Shown here piece after piece: positions 33,106 through 41,318 of a stretch of DNA of 64,000 nucleotides. Made by a program: the position numbers and the translations under genes. The stretch comes from Paramagnetospirillum magnetotacticum MS-1 (GTDB taxonomy: Bacteria; Pseudomonadota; Alphaproteobacteria; Rhodospirillales; Magnetospirillaceae): positions 813,501-877,500 of the forward strand of contig NZ_JXSL01000030.1 in NCBI RefSeq assembly GCF_000829825.1, given 5' to 3'. How positions within the stretch are numbered: position 1 is the stretch's first letter; every line of letters starts with the position of its first letter. The notes beneath the pieces were generated by a model. That model did no database searches. It was not told where the DNA came from and worked only from the letters and a program-made list of their open reading frames with translations.

Positions 33106-34152
33106 TCAGATATTGTAACGGTCGGCTTTGTAGAAACCGAGATTGGCCGGATCGCGGAACCACTCCACCGTTTCGGCCAGGGCACGATCAAAACCGTCGC
33201 CACCGCCGTATCGCGGTGACCAGCCCAGCAGCCGGGCCGCCTTGGCATTGTCACCCCACAACCGTTCGACCTCGCTCTTTTCCGGGCGCAGGCGCGCCTC
33301 CTCGCATTCGATCTCCACGTCGCAGCCAACCGCCCGTGCGATGGCCCGCGCCGTATCGCCGATGGAAATTTCGAAATTCGACGCCGCATTGATGGTCTCG
33401 CCCTCGATGCCCTCGGCCTCCATGGCGGCAATGAAGGCCCGCACGGTATCGGCGACGTAATTGAAGTCGCGGGTGGGATGGACGGCGCCCAGCTTGATCT
33501 TTCTCCGTCCGGCCAGAAGCTGGGTGATGATGGTGGGAATCACCGCCCGCGCCGATTGCCGGGGGCCGAATGTGTTGAACGGCCGCAAGATGGTGACCGG
33601 AGTTGCGAAAGAACGCCAGAACGCCTCGGCCATCTGGTCCGCACCGATCTTGCTCGCCGAATAGGGAGACTGCCCGACCAGCGGGTGGTCTTCCGTGATG
33701 GGCACGAAGCGGGCCGTCCCGTAAACCTCGCTGGTGGAGGTGTGAACCAGCCGCCCCACGCCGAGGTCACGCACCGCCTGCAATACGTTGAGAGTCCCGG
33801 TCACATTGGTGTCCACATAGGTGGCGGGCGAGTGATACGAGAACGGAATGGCGATCAGCGCCGCCAGATGCAACACGGCGTCACATCCCTTGACTGCCTC
33901 GCGCACGCCGAACGGGTCGCGGATATCACCTGAAAAGACGTCGAGCGAACGCTTGATCTCCGGCTCGGAGTGATCAAGCCAGCCCCAGGAATTGAAGGAG
34001 TTGTAGCACACCATGGCCCGGACATCGTGACCCCGGCGAACCAGCGCCTCGGTCAGATGAGAACCGATGAAGCCGTCGGCGCCGGTCACGAGGATCTTTT
34101 TGGGGCTCATGGGCGTCTTCACCGATCCGGGTCCAGGGGCGGCCATACTCAT
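33106..34152 (-). CDS. legB: LegB-type nucleotide-sugar 4,6-dehydratase
   Basis: A 348-residue extended SDR. It has KKILVTGADGFIGSHLTEAL and then VCYNSFNSWGWLD, which marks LegB. HTSTSEVYG supplies the catalytic Thr with Glu in the next positions, and SPYSASKIGADQ the Tyr-x3-Lys; the RPFNTFGPRQSARAVIPTII tail is typical. It converts the GlcNAc nucleotide to its 4-keto-6-deoxy form. The ATG at 34152 has a GGAGAG ribosome-binding site; an internal ATG at 34110 lacks one. LegC follows immediately. Confidence 0.9.
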   Translation of the reverse strand: MSMAAPGPGSVKTPMSPKKILVTGADGFIGSHLTEALVRRGHDVRAMVCYNSFNSWGWLDHSEPEIKRSLDVFSGDIRDPFGVREAVKGCDAVLHLAALIAIPFSYHSPATYVDTNVTGTLNVLQAVRDLGVGRLVHTSTSEVYGTARFVPITEDHPLVGQSPYSASKIGADQMAEAFWRSFATPVTILRPFNTFGPRQSARAVIPTIITQLLAGRRKIKLGAVHPTRDFNYVADTVRAFIAAMEAEGIEGETINAASNFEISIGDTARAIARAVGCDVEIECEEARLRPEKSEVERLWGDNAKAARLLGWSPRYGGGDGFDRALAETVEWFRDPANLGFYKADRYNI

Positions 34153-34189
34153 ATCACGATCTCTCCGGACAAGGCAGGGGGGTTGCGTG

Positions 34190-36091
34190 TCATGGGTCCA
34201 GGGGGCAAGGCGCCGGTGCTATCGCAATCAGATACCAGTACCAGGAGATGGTGGGACTGGGGCCGTCCAAGGTGCGCGAACCGTATAGCGACCCGGTCCG
34301 GTGCATGCCCAGTTCACGAGCACAGCCACGACTGATCAAAGCCTCGGCCATCATGCCGCTGCTGTCGGCCGAATAGGTTTTCACGCTGCTGGGTCCCACC
34401 AGGATATGCGTCACGCCCTGACGCCGCAATTGGGCGAGATAATGGGCCGGATCGTCGTTGTCCGGCCGGGTTTCTACCCGCGCTTCCACATGGGGATGGG
34501 CGTAGAATACCGGGGTTTCGAACAGGTAGATCAGCTCCCGACGAAGAGTCAGGACCTTGTCCGTGGGCCGCAGCATGCCATCCACCCACTGCACGGCACC
34601 GAAGGCGGGGGTATTGCGCAGCAGGAAGGCGTCCCGGCCTTCCCCGGTCAGCAGCCGTCTGGCGTGATTGGACGCCACCAGCCCCTGGGCTCCCAGTTGG
34701 AGAATCAAGGACATGGCGAGGCCCGCGCCCAGGGCCAAACGGGACGAGCGCCCCCGGGTGGCTCTTTCCGAAGCCACCATCAGAACAATGAGCACAATCG
34801 GTACGATGGGAACGTAATGGCGGATGCGCTGCGATGTTCCGAAGAAGAACCACGCGGCATAAAACAGCGCCGCGATGGCCAGCATCGGTGTCAGCGGCGA
34901 AGCCGCCAGAGACCGGCGCTGCCGCCAGGCACCGGCGATGGCAAAGGGCAAGGCCAGCAGGGGAAAGGGCCCCAGGCCGGTTCGACCCGCCTCGAAGCCC
35001 GGATGGCCATCCACCAGAACCCGGAAAGGATAGGCCAGCCACCACCACAGCGTTTGGGGCAGAAGGATCTCGCTGCCGAAGAACGCCTCGCGCATATAGG
35101 CGGCCTGAGCCGCGCTCCACGGAACCCCGTCACGATAGGGCAAGAGGCTGAACAGCATGGGATAGACCGGGTCGCCGGTATTCCAGTAGTTCCACAGATA
35201 CCATTGACCGCCGGCGGCCAGTGTCGCCAGACCGAAAACGGCACACCGCAGGAACCAGCCCCGCCCGGCCAGCAGGACCAATCCCATGGCGGCGATAAAC
35301 ATCAGGGCGGTGTATTTGGACCCCAGAAACAGACCGGCGGCGATGCCCGCCAGCCCGGCGGCACGCAGGGAACGCTTTCCCAGGCTGTCCGCGGCGGCCG
35401 ACGCCGCCACCAGGACGAAGGCCGCGGTTCTTACCTCCACCTGACCGGTGCCAGCGGAATAGATAATGGTGGGAAGCGACAGGGTCAGGGCGCCCGCCGC
35501 CAAAGACCAATCGCGGTCGAGATACCGTCTGGCGACTCCAAAAACCGCAATGGGCAACAACCAGCCGGTCAGCATGCACCACAGGGTCAAGGCCCGCTCG
35601 CCGCCCAGACCGAGCGCCAGCATATATGTCATCTGCGGCAAGAGCGGCGCGGCGCCGTCCGAAGCGCGGGGAATGAAGACCATTCCGCCATTTTCGAGGA
35701 ATAACTTGGGGTTTGCGAAATGATAGGCCAAGGAATCGGCGTCGGCGGGCGGCGACAGCCCCTCCAGAAAATCCCCAAAGGCCAAGGCGGCGATCAGGCC
35801 CCCCAGGGTCCAGGTCCAGACCGTAAGGCGCTCCCCCTTTGGCGGAGAAAAGCCGCGCAATAGCCACAGACCCGGCAGGCCCGCACCCGGCACGGCTGCC
35901 AGAACGACAGCGTCCAGATGATGAAAAAGCGCGGGAAAAAAGGCCAGCCAACCCAGAACGCCGAATCCCAACACCAGGGAGCGGCTCAGTCGCTCGGCCG
36001 CCAAACCGCCGCAGCCCAGCAGACGATCAAGCATCAATCCCCAGCCGAGCATGCCGCCACCCATCAGGGCGAGGACGAGAGTCGTCGTCAT
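34190..36091 (-). CDS. large polytopic membrane protein, GT-C-like
   Basis: A 633-residue integral membrane protein with roughly a dozen hydrophobic segments up to residue 480 and a soluble C-terminal domain. A first-loop motif, SPPADADSLAYHFANPKLF, contains acidic residues followed by YHFANPK, similar to GT-C transferases that act on lipid-linked donors. The ATG at 36091 overlaps the stop of a 38-codon membrane peptide (ATGA), fixing the start. It would act on the periplasmic face. The function remains a family-level guess. Confidence 0.7.
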   Translation of the reverse strand: MTTTLVLALMGGGMLGWGLMLDRLLGCGGLAAERLSRSLVLGFGVLGWLAFFPALFHHLDAVVLAAVPGAGLPGLWLLRGFSPPKGERLTVWTWTLGGLIAALAFGDFLEGLSPPADADSLAYHFANPKLFLENGGMVFIPRASDGAAPLLPQMTYMLALGLGGERALTLWCMLTGWLLPIAVFGVARRYLDRDWSLAAGALTLSLPTIIYSAGTGQVEVRTAAFVLVAASAAADSLGKRSLRAAGLAGIAAGLFLGSKYTALMFIAAMGLVLLAGRGWFLRCAVFGLATLAAGGQWYLWNYWNTGDPVYPMLFSLLPYRDGVPWSAAQAAYMREAFFGSEILLPQTLWWWLAYPFRVLVDGHPGFEAGRTGLGPFPLLALPFAIAGAWRQRRSLAASPLTPMLAIAALFYAAWFFFGTSQRIRHYVPIVPIVLIVLMVASERATRGRSSRLALGAGLAMSLILQLGAQGLVASNHARRLLTGEGRDAFLLRNTPAFGAVQWVDGMLRPTDKVLTLRRELIYLFETPVFYAHPHVEARVETRPDNDDPAHYLAQLRRQGVTHILVGPSSVKTYSADSSGMMAEALISRGCARELGMHRTGSLYGSRTLDGPSPTISWYWYLIAIAPAPCPLDP

Positions 36092-36204
36092 GCCAGACCA
36101 ACCCGGGCCAGGATCGGCCCGATCAGGGATCTGAACTGATAGAGGAACGCCGCCAGGGCCAGCACCGCCCACAGCCAGGACAGGATCGCCTCGGCGTGGC
36201 GCAT
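36088..36204 (-). CDS. 38-residue single-pass membrane peptide
   Basis: A short frame that runs from ATG at 36204 to TGA at 36088 and ends exactly on the start of the large membrane protein (ATGA). It has a GAGGAAA ribosome-binding site inside the end of the GT2 gene. The peptide has one hydrophobic helix (WLWAVLALAAFLYQF) followed by basic and Gly/Pro residues. It could be a subunit of the membrane protein, like small partners of some GT-C enzymes, or a leader enabling coupled translation. Tight packing on both sides is the evidence. Confidence 0.55.
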   Translation of the reverse strand: MRHAEAILSWLWAVLALAAFLYQFRSLIGPILARVGLA

Positions 36205-36209
36205 GTGGC

Positions 36210-36932
36210 TTATTTCCTCAGACCCAGGCCGATAAGGAAGATGGGGCGCAGCATGCGCCACCAGTCGATGCCCGGCTTCATCTTGGTGTTACCGATGGCC
36301 TTGGGGGGATAGATCTTGCTGACTGGCACTTCGGTACAGCGATAGCCCAGGCGCAGCACCTTCATCAGCAGATAGACCTCCAACTCGTAGCGGTCCAGCC
36401 AAGCCTGGCGCAAATCGATGCGCTTGTCGTCCAGTACCGAGACCTTCATGGCGCGGTAGCCATTGGTGCTTTCCGTGATGCGCTTTCCACAAAAGAAGCC
36501 CACCAGCATGGGATGCAGGCGGGTGGCAATCTTGCGGTAGAAGGGCATGTCGCCGCCGTGACGCCCGCCTTCGCGCCAGCGTGAGCCCATGACGAAGTCC
36601 ATGTTGTCGTCGCAGATGGGGTCCAGCAGGCGGGTGATCTCTTCCGGCGCGTCCTTGTTGTTGCCGGCGATGACCACGGCGATGTCGAAGCCCTCGGCTT
36701 TGGCCTTGTCGAAGCCGGTACGGATGGCCGCGCCCACGCCCAGCACGGCGCCCAGGCTGATCACCACGGCGCCCTTGTCGCGCGCCGCGCTCGCGGTGCC
36801 GTCGGTAGAGCCGTCATCGACCACCAGCACGGTGTCGATGATGTCGCGCGGCGCCCGGCGCACCACCTCGGCGATCTTGACCTCCTCGTTATAGGCGGGA
36901 GCGATCAGGATGACGCGGCGGCCCTTATACAT
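36210..36932 (-). CDS. GT2 glycosyltransferase, polyprenyl-phosphate mannosyl/glucosyl type
   Basis: A 240-residue GT-A protein: VILIAPAYNEEVKIAEVV, VVDDGSTDGTA, then AGNNKDAPEEI where most relatives have an Asp-rich loop, and SRWREGGRH. No membrane helix follows the catalytic domain, apart from a short hydrophobic end. The ATG at 36932 matches family length; upstream codons would lie in the acetyltransferase. The NNKD in place of the usual Asp-x-Asp metal site is noteworthy but not unique in this family. It probably adds a sugar to undecaprenyl phosphate or to the growing chain. Confidence 0.83.
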   Translation of the reverse strand: MYKGRRVILIAPAYNEEVKIAEVVRRAPRDIIDTVLVVDDGSTDGTASAARDKGAVVISLGAVLGVGAAIRTGFDKAKAEGFDIAVVIAGNNKDAPEEITRLLDPICDDNMDFVMGSRWREGGRHGGDMPFYRKIATRLHPMLVGFFCGKRITESTNGYRAMKVSVLDDKRIDLRQAWLDRYELEVYLLMKVLRLGYRCTEVPVSKIYPPKAIGNTKMKPGIDWWRMLRPIFLIGLGLRK

Positions 36933-36936
36933 GGCC

Positions 36937-37515
36937 TCAGCCCTTTGCGCAGGTGCAGGAAACGCCGTTGGCGGGCTTGGATTCCATGGGCCGCCCGCAG
37001 GAGCAGACCCAGCTCTTCTGCTCGGCGGGATTACCAGCCACCATGGCATGGGCGGGCACGTCGCGGGTCACCACCGCTCCGGCGGCCACCATGGCATAGG
37101 CGCCAATGGAAATGCCGGGGCAGATCACCGCGCGGGCGCCGATGGACACACCCTTCTCGACCACGGTGGAGGCCAGCCAACCGGCCTTGTCGGCATAGCG
37201 CGCCGCCACGGCCGCCACGCCTTCCATGCGCGGGCTGCGCGGATGGCGGTCATTGGTGAAGGCCATGCCGGGACCGAGGAAAACGTCGTCGCCGACCGTG
37301 ACTCCTTCCCACACCATCACCTGATTCTTGACGGTGACCCGGTCGCCCAACACCGCGCCGCCCTCGATGAAGGCATGGTCGCCGATATTGCAGCCCGAAC
37401 CGATCCGGGCTCCCTTCATCACATGGGCGAAGGCCCAGACACGGGTGCCAGCGCCGATCTCGGTGCTTTCGCACAGGGCGTTGGGATGGACGAAGACGTT
37501 GGCGGCTTCGGCCAT
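36937..37515 (-). CDS. WbpD/WlbB-type left-handed beta-helix N-acetyltransferase
   Basis: A 192-residue hexapeptide-repeat protein: HPNALCESTEIGAGTRVWAF, GARIGSGCNIGDHAFIEGG, GPGMAFTNDRHPRSP, and SIGARAVICPGISIGAYAMV, with a Cys-rich tail (SWVCSCGRPM and SCTC) that is common in this subgroup. WbpD/WlbB acetylates the 3-amino group of the UDP-2-acetamido-3-amino uronic acid made by the aminotransferase next door. The stop is four bases from the GT2 start, and it begins two bases from the oxidoreductase stop, so the set is strictly operonic. Confidence 0.88.
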   Translation of the reverse strand: MAEAANVFVHPNALCESTEIGAGTRVWAFAHVMKGARIGSGCNIGDHAFIEGGAVLGDRVTVKNQVMVWEGVTVGDDVFLGPGMAFTNDRHPRSPRMEGVAAVAARYADKAGWLASTVVEKGVSIGARAVICPGISIGAYAMVAAGAVVTRDVPAHAMVAGNPAEQKSWVCSCGRPMESKPANGVSCTCAKG

Positions 37516-37516
37516 G

Positions 37517-38536
37517 TCAGCGGATCTCGACCGGCGTGCCGCCCTGGGCGATGGAGCGGGTGGCGGCTTCCAGGGCACGCACCACGGCGGCGCCGTTGGC
37601 GGCATCGGTCAGCGGGCGGGAGCCCGTCGCGATGCAGTCGAGGAAGTGCTCGCACTCGCTTTGCAGCGGGCGGTTCAGCTTGACCGGTACCGAGGCGTGG
37701 CCGCCATCGACGCACAGCGTCTTGTATTCCATGAAGTCGCCCTTGAGCTCCTGGGCGCTGGGCAGATCGACTCGCTTGTCATAGACCAGCACCGGCTCCT
37801 TGATCTCGAGATCGTTCCACACGGCCATCTTCTGACTGCCGGTGATGGTCAGCGTGCGGACCTTCTGAGGGTTCAGCCAGCTGGCATGAACATTGGCCAG
37901 GGCGCCATTGGGGAAGGTGAAGGTGGCGAAGACCACGTCTTCCACGCCCTTGTTGAGGAAGCTCTGGCCCACCGCCGACACCGAGACCGGCTCGGCGTCC
38001 ATCAGATAACTCATGATGGAGATGTCGTGGGTGGCCAGATCCCACAGCGCGTTCACATCGGTGCGCACCGGACCCAGATTGGTGCGTACGAAGCTCATGG
38101 CGTGGACGTCGCCCAACTCGCCCTTGTCGATCAGGTCTTTCAACACCCGGATGGTGTTGTTGTAAAGGAAGACGTGGCCGACCATCAGAACCCGGCCCAT
38201 CTTGTCGGCGAGCGCGCCCAGTTCCAAGCTTTCCGCCGTGGTGAGCGTCAGCGGCTTTTCCACCAGCACATGCTTGCCCGCCTCCAGGGCGGCCTTGGCG
38301 ATGGCGAAATGGGTGTTGGTGGGGGTGGCAACCGCCACCGCGGTAATGGACTTGTCTTCCAGGATGTCGGCCAGCCGGTTGGTGGCCTTGGCCTGGGGAT
38401 AGCGCTGGGAGAACGCGGTGAGGCGCGCCGGGTCCAGATCGCACAGCCCGGCGACTCGGGCCTTCTCGGTGGCGACGAAGGAATTGGCGACGTTGGGACC
38501 CCAATAGCCGGTGCCGATCAGTGCGACATCGATCAT
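37517..38536 (-). CDS. WbpB/WlbA-type UDP-GlcNAcA 3-dehydrogenase (Gfo/Idh/MocA)
   Basis: A 339-residue oxidoreductase. ALIGTGYWGPNVANSF starts the Rossmann domain, with GKHVLVEKPLTL in the middle and WDLATHDISI at the active site, followed by the C-terminal beta sheet. WbpB/WlbA oxidises UDP-GlcNAc uronic acid at C3 using bound NAD, feeding the WbpE aminotransferase. Its partners flank it directly (aminotransferase one base upstream, acetyltransferase one base downstream). No UDP-GlcNAc 6-dehydrogenase (WbpA) lies in the window. Confidence 0.88.
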   Translation of the reverse strand: MIDVALIGTGYWGPNVANSFVATEKARVAGLCDLDPARLTAFSQRYPQAKATNRLADILEDKSITAVAVATPTNTHFAIAKAALEAGKHVLVEKPLTLTTAESLELGALADKMGRVLMVGHVFLYNNTIRVLKDLIDKGELGDVHAMSFVRTNLGPVRTDVNALWDLATHDISIMSYLMDAEPVSVSAVGQSFLNKGVEDVVFATFTFPNGALANVHASWLNPQKVRTLTITGSQKMAVWNDLEIKEPVLVYDKRVDLPSAQELKGDFMEYKTLCVDGGHASVPVKLNRPLQSECEHFLDCIATGSRPLTDAANGAAVVRALEAATRSIAQGGTPVEIR

Positions 38537-38537
38537 C

Positions 38538-39638
38538 TCAGATCACCTGGCGCAGCACGGCGGCAGCGCGCGAAGCGGCATCATCGGGCAGTTCGGCGTA
38601 GATGGGCAGGCTGATGCAGTGGTGCGCCCAGTCCTCGGCCATGGGGAAGGCGCCGGGCTTATGGCCCAGGGAAGCATAGGCCTCCAGCTCGTGCAGGGCG
38701 AAGGGATAGTGGATGCCCGCGCCGATGCCAGCTTCGTTCAGGGCCTTCAGCACCCGGTCGCGCTCTTCCACGCGGATAACGTAAAGATGATAGACGCTGC
38801 CCGGATCGCTCTTGGTCAGGCGCACACCCTTGATGTCGGCCAGGGCCGCGTCGTAACGCTTGGCATGCTTGCGGCGCGCGTCGTTCCAGCCAGCCAGATG
38901 GGGCAGCTTGACCCGCAGAATGGCGGCCTGGATGGTGTCCAGGCGCGAATTGGGGCCGATGATCTCGTGGTGGTACTTCTTGGATGAACCCAAATGGCGC
39001 AGCAGGAAAAGCTTCTGGGCCAGGGCAGGGTCGTTGGTCAGCAGACCACCGGCATCACCATAGGCGCCGAGATTCTTGCCGGGATAGAACGAGAAGCAGC
39101 CGATGGACCCCACCGTGCCAGCCTTCAGCCCGTCACGGCTGGCGCCATGGGCTTGCGCCGCATCTTCCACCAGATACAGCTTATGCTTGTCGCAGATAGC
39201 CTTCAGCGCCTTGAGATTTGCCATCTGGCCGAACAGGTGCACCGGCAGGATGGCCTTGGTCTTCGGCGTGATGGCCGCCTCGGCCTTGGCTGGGTCCAGC
39301 AGGCCGGTCTCGGCCTCCACGTCCACCAGAACCGGCGTGGCTCCCGCCAGACTGACGCCCAGCGCGGTGGCGATGAAGGTCATGGCCGGAACGATCACCT
39401 CGTCGCCCGGACCGATATCCAGCGCCATCATGGCCAGCTGCAGCGCATCGGTGCCGTTGGCGCAGCCCACCGAGTGGGACGCCCCCGAAAATGCCGCGAA
39501 TTCCTTCTCAAAACCGTCAACGTCCTTGCCCAGAATGAAATCGCCCCGCGCCAGCACGGCGGCGATGGCGGCGTTGACATCCGCCTCGATGGAGCGGAAC
39601 TGAGCCTTGAGATCGACGAGAGGGATGTTATCGGCCAC
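38538..39638 (-). CDS. WbpE/WlbC-type aminotransferase
   Basis: A 366-residue DegT/DnrJ/EryC1/StrS enzyme. It starts with IPLVDLKAQFRSIEADV, has GCANGTDALQLA for the phosphate site, EDAAQAHGA with the cofactor Asp, and the Schiff-base Lys in SFYPGKNLGAYGD. This subgroup includes WbpE/WlbC, which transfers the amino group to the 3-keto UDP-hexuronate from WbpB. Start ATG 39638 is consistent with family length. It begins the WbpE-B-D module. Confidence 0.9.
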   Translation of the reverse strand: MADNIPLVDLKAQFRSIEADVNAAIAAVLARGDFILGKDVDGFEKEFAAFSGASHSVGCANGTDALQLAMMALDIGPGDEVIVPAMTFIATALGVSLAGATPVLVDVEAETGLLDPAKAEAAITPKTKAILPVHLFGQMANLKALKAICDKHKLYLVEDAAQAHGASRDGLKAGTVGSIGCFSFYPGKNLGAYGDAGGLLTNDPALAQKLFLLRHLGSSKKYHHEIIGPNSRLDTIQAAILRVKLPHLAGWNDARRKHAKRYDAALADIKGVRLTKSDPGSVYHLYVIRVEERDRVLKALNEAGIGAGIHYPFALHELEAYASLGHKPGAFPMAEDWAHHCISLPIYAELPDDAASRAAAVLRQVI

Positions 39639-39686
39639 TTGGGGGTCCTCGCGGGTTGGCGCCTCCGACCTGAAGGCCCGCTCCGG

Positions 39687-41219
39687 TTATTGAATTTTGG
39701 CGGATTTGTCAATGAAAGAGGCCGAACCACCCCATAGCCCAAGCCGGAGGCCGCCCCATAGGACCAGCCCCATGGTCGGCAGATTGCCGATCATGAGGGT
39801 GATATTGGACTCGGGAACCAGCAAGGGAACCAGCAAGGTGGCGCATAGGGCGACCTCCGCGGGACGGGCATCGGGGCGGTTGAGGGATATCTCGATCAGG
39901 CCCAACCCCAGCCCCACAAGGAACATGCCGACGACCACTCCAGGCATCAGAAAGTTGGCATACAGTTCGGTCAACCATGGCAGGTTCACCGACATGGTCG
40001 TGTCGCCCGGCTGCAGGATCTGGTAGCGGCGGCCGAATTCGTTTCCGAACCGCTCCTCCGGCTTGTCCCGCCAAAGGGCGCGCGGAACGGAGGCCAGAGG
40101 CAGATGCTTCAGGGAATGGCCGTCCCACGACGGGATTTCGCCGGGAGTCCGCTGTACCACAACGGCCAGAATCGATGCCTGATCCACCCTCTTCAGAAGG
40201 GGCCATACCAGTTGGCCCAGTGTGTTGCTATAGGGGTGCCATTGGGCATTGGATGTCGCGGCGCCCCACAATCCCCCAGGCTGAAACTGGTTCCTGCTAA
40301 AACCCTCGGCGAAAGCAGCCACCTTATCCCTGAGATTGAGAGACTCGGATTTGGGTCCCCAGGTCACCATCCGGAAATACTGCATCGGCGTATAGAGGCA
40401 GGCGGCCACTGCGACGACGGCCAGCATGGGCAAGATAGCCCGGCGCCGAAGAGCGGCAAGAACGAGGGCGATGCAGGCGACAAGGATCAGGCTGTTGTTG
40501 AGGGACCCGGTGGCAAGACCGGCAACCAGGCGGGCGGGAAGCAGCACCAGCAAAATCAGGACGATCTCCAGCCGACTGAAACCCCCGGAAACCATGGCGG
40601 CGACAGCCAGGGACCCGGCAAGCAGGCCAGTGGGGCGCAGCAATTGACCGACCGACGCCGCCCCGGCCAAGGGCGGATAAAGCAGCAAGACAGCGTGCAC
40701 CGCCATTGCGCCATAAGCGATCATGGCCAGACGCCGGGGCGATGACGTGGGCAATCGGACGGCGTCCACGGGCCGGAACCGCCGCGACAGCGCCATGCCC
40801 GCCACCAGCATGATGAGCCCGGCGAGAATGGTGCCGGTGGTACCGGCGCCGATGAATTCCAGCTCCGGGGCGTCGCTGTAAAGCCGGATCGGCTGTCCGT
40901 TCGGCCAGGTCACGTCAAGCAGCAGGGGCGGCAGAATGAAGAAGGGAACGTAGAACAGCGCGGCCAGCGGCAGGATGGGAAGCGGCCCGGGCCGGTCCTC
41001 CGCCAGACGGGCCGCCATCGGCAATACCGCGACAATCAGGGCTGCGCAGGCACACAGCGCGCCTTCAAGGGTAAGACGCTCGGAACGCAGGGCCAGAAGC
41101 ACTCCCGACCCGATGACGGCCGCCACGATGACCGCCACCCCGCGGCGGAGGTTTCCCCGCCCCTGTAAAGGCATCCGCATTCGACTGAACCACCTGGGAC
41201 CCATTGCCGGGGTCAACAT
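39687..41219 (-). CDS. polytopic membrane protein, polysaccharide polymerase-like
   Basis: About 510 residues with roughly ten to eleven hydrophobic segments and a large loop between residues 330 and 430 (SWDGHSLKHLPLASVPRALW). That loop resembles the periplasmic loop of Wzy or O-antigen-polymerase-like proteins. Several ATGs (41219, 41204, 41180, 41174) are possible starts and none has a clear ribosome-binding site. It is the first gene of the long minus-strand run. Its identity as a polymerase is inferred from topology and neighbours. Confidence 0.6.
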   Translation of the reverse strand: MLTPAMGPRWFSRMRMPLQGRGNLRRGVAVIVAAVIGSGVLLALRSERLTLEGALCACAALIVAVLPMAARLAEDRPGPLPILPLAALFYVPFFILPPLLLDVTWPNGQPIRLYSDAPELEFIGAGTTGTILAGLIMLVAGMALSRRFRPVDAVRLPTSSPRRLAMIAYGAMAVHAVLLLYPPLAGAASVGQLLRPTGLLAGSLAVAAMVSGGFSRLEIVLILLVLLPARLVAGLATGSLNNSLILVACIALVLAALRRRAILPMLAVVAVAACLYTPMQYFRMVTWGPKSESLNLRDKVAAFAEGFSRNQFQPGGLWGAATSNAQWHPYSNTLGQLVWPLLKRVDQASILAVVVQRTPGEIPSWDGHSLKHLPLASVPRALWRDKPEERFGNEFGRRYQILQPGDTTMSVNLPWLTELYANFLMPGVVVGMFLVGLGLGLIEISLNRPDARPAEVALCATLLVPLLVPESNITLMIGNLPTMGLVLWGGLRLGLWGGSASFIDKSAKIQ

Positions 41220-41318
41220 AGCCCAGCCTTGACAGCCCTGCCAATCCCTTGACTGTTGCGCCCCTAGCCGATTTGAACTAATGGGTAGCGCCATCCACCC
41301 GAACCCGGAGCAAGGATC
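41220..41318. promoter_or_regulatory. divergent promoter region
   Basis: A 99-base gap between the 17-gene minus-strand run and a plus-strand operon. On the plus strand it contains TTGACA (41229-41234) and TTGACT (41249-41254), good -35 boxes. The second is followed 17 bases later by TTTGAA, a poor -10. It may serve the plus-strand genes. No clear minus-strand promoter was found, so the long run could also begin within or upstream of its first gene. Confidence 0.35.
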
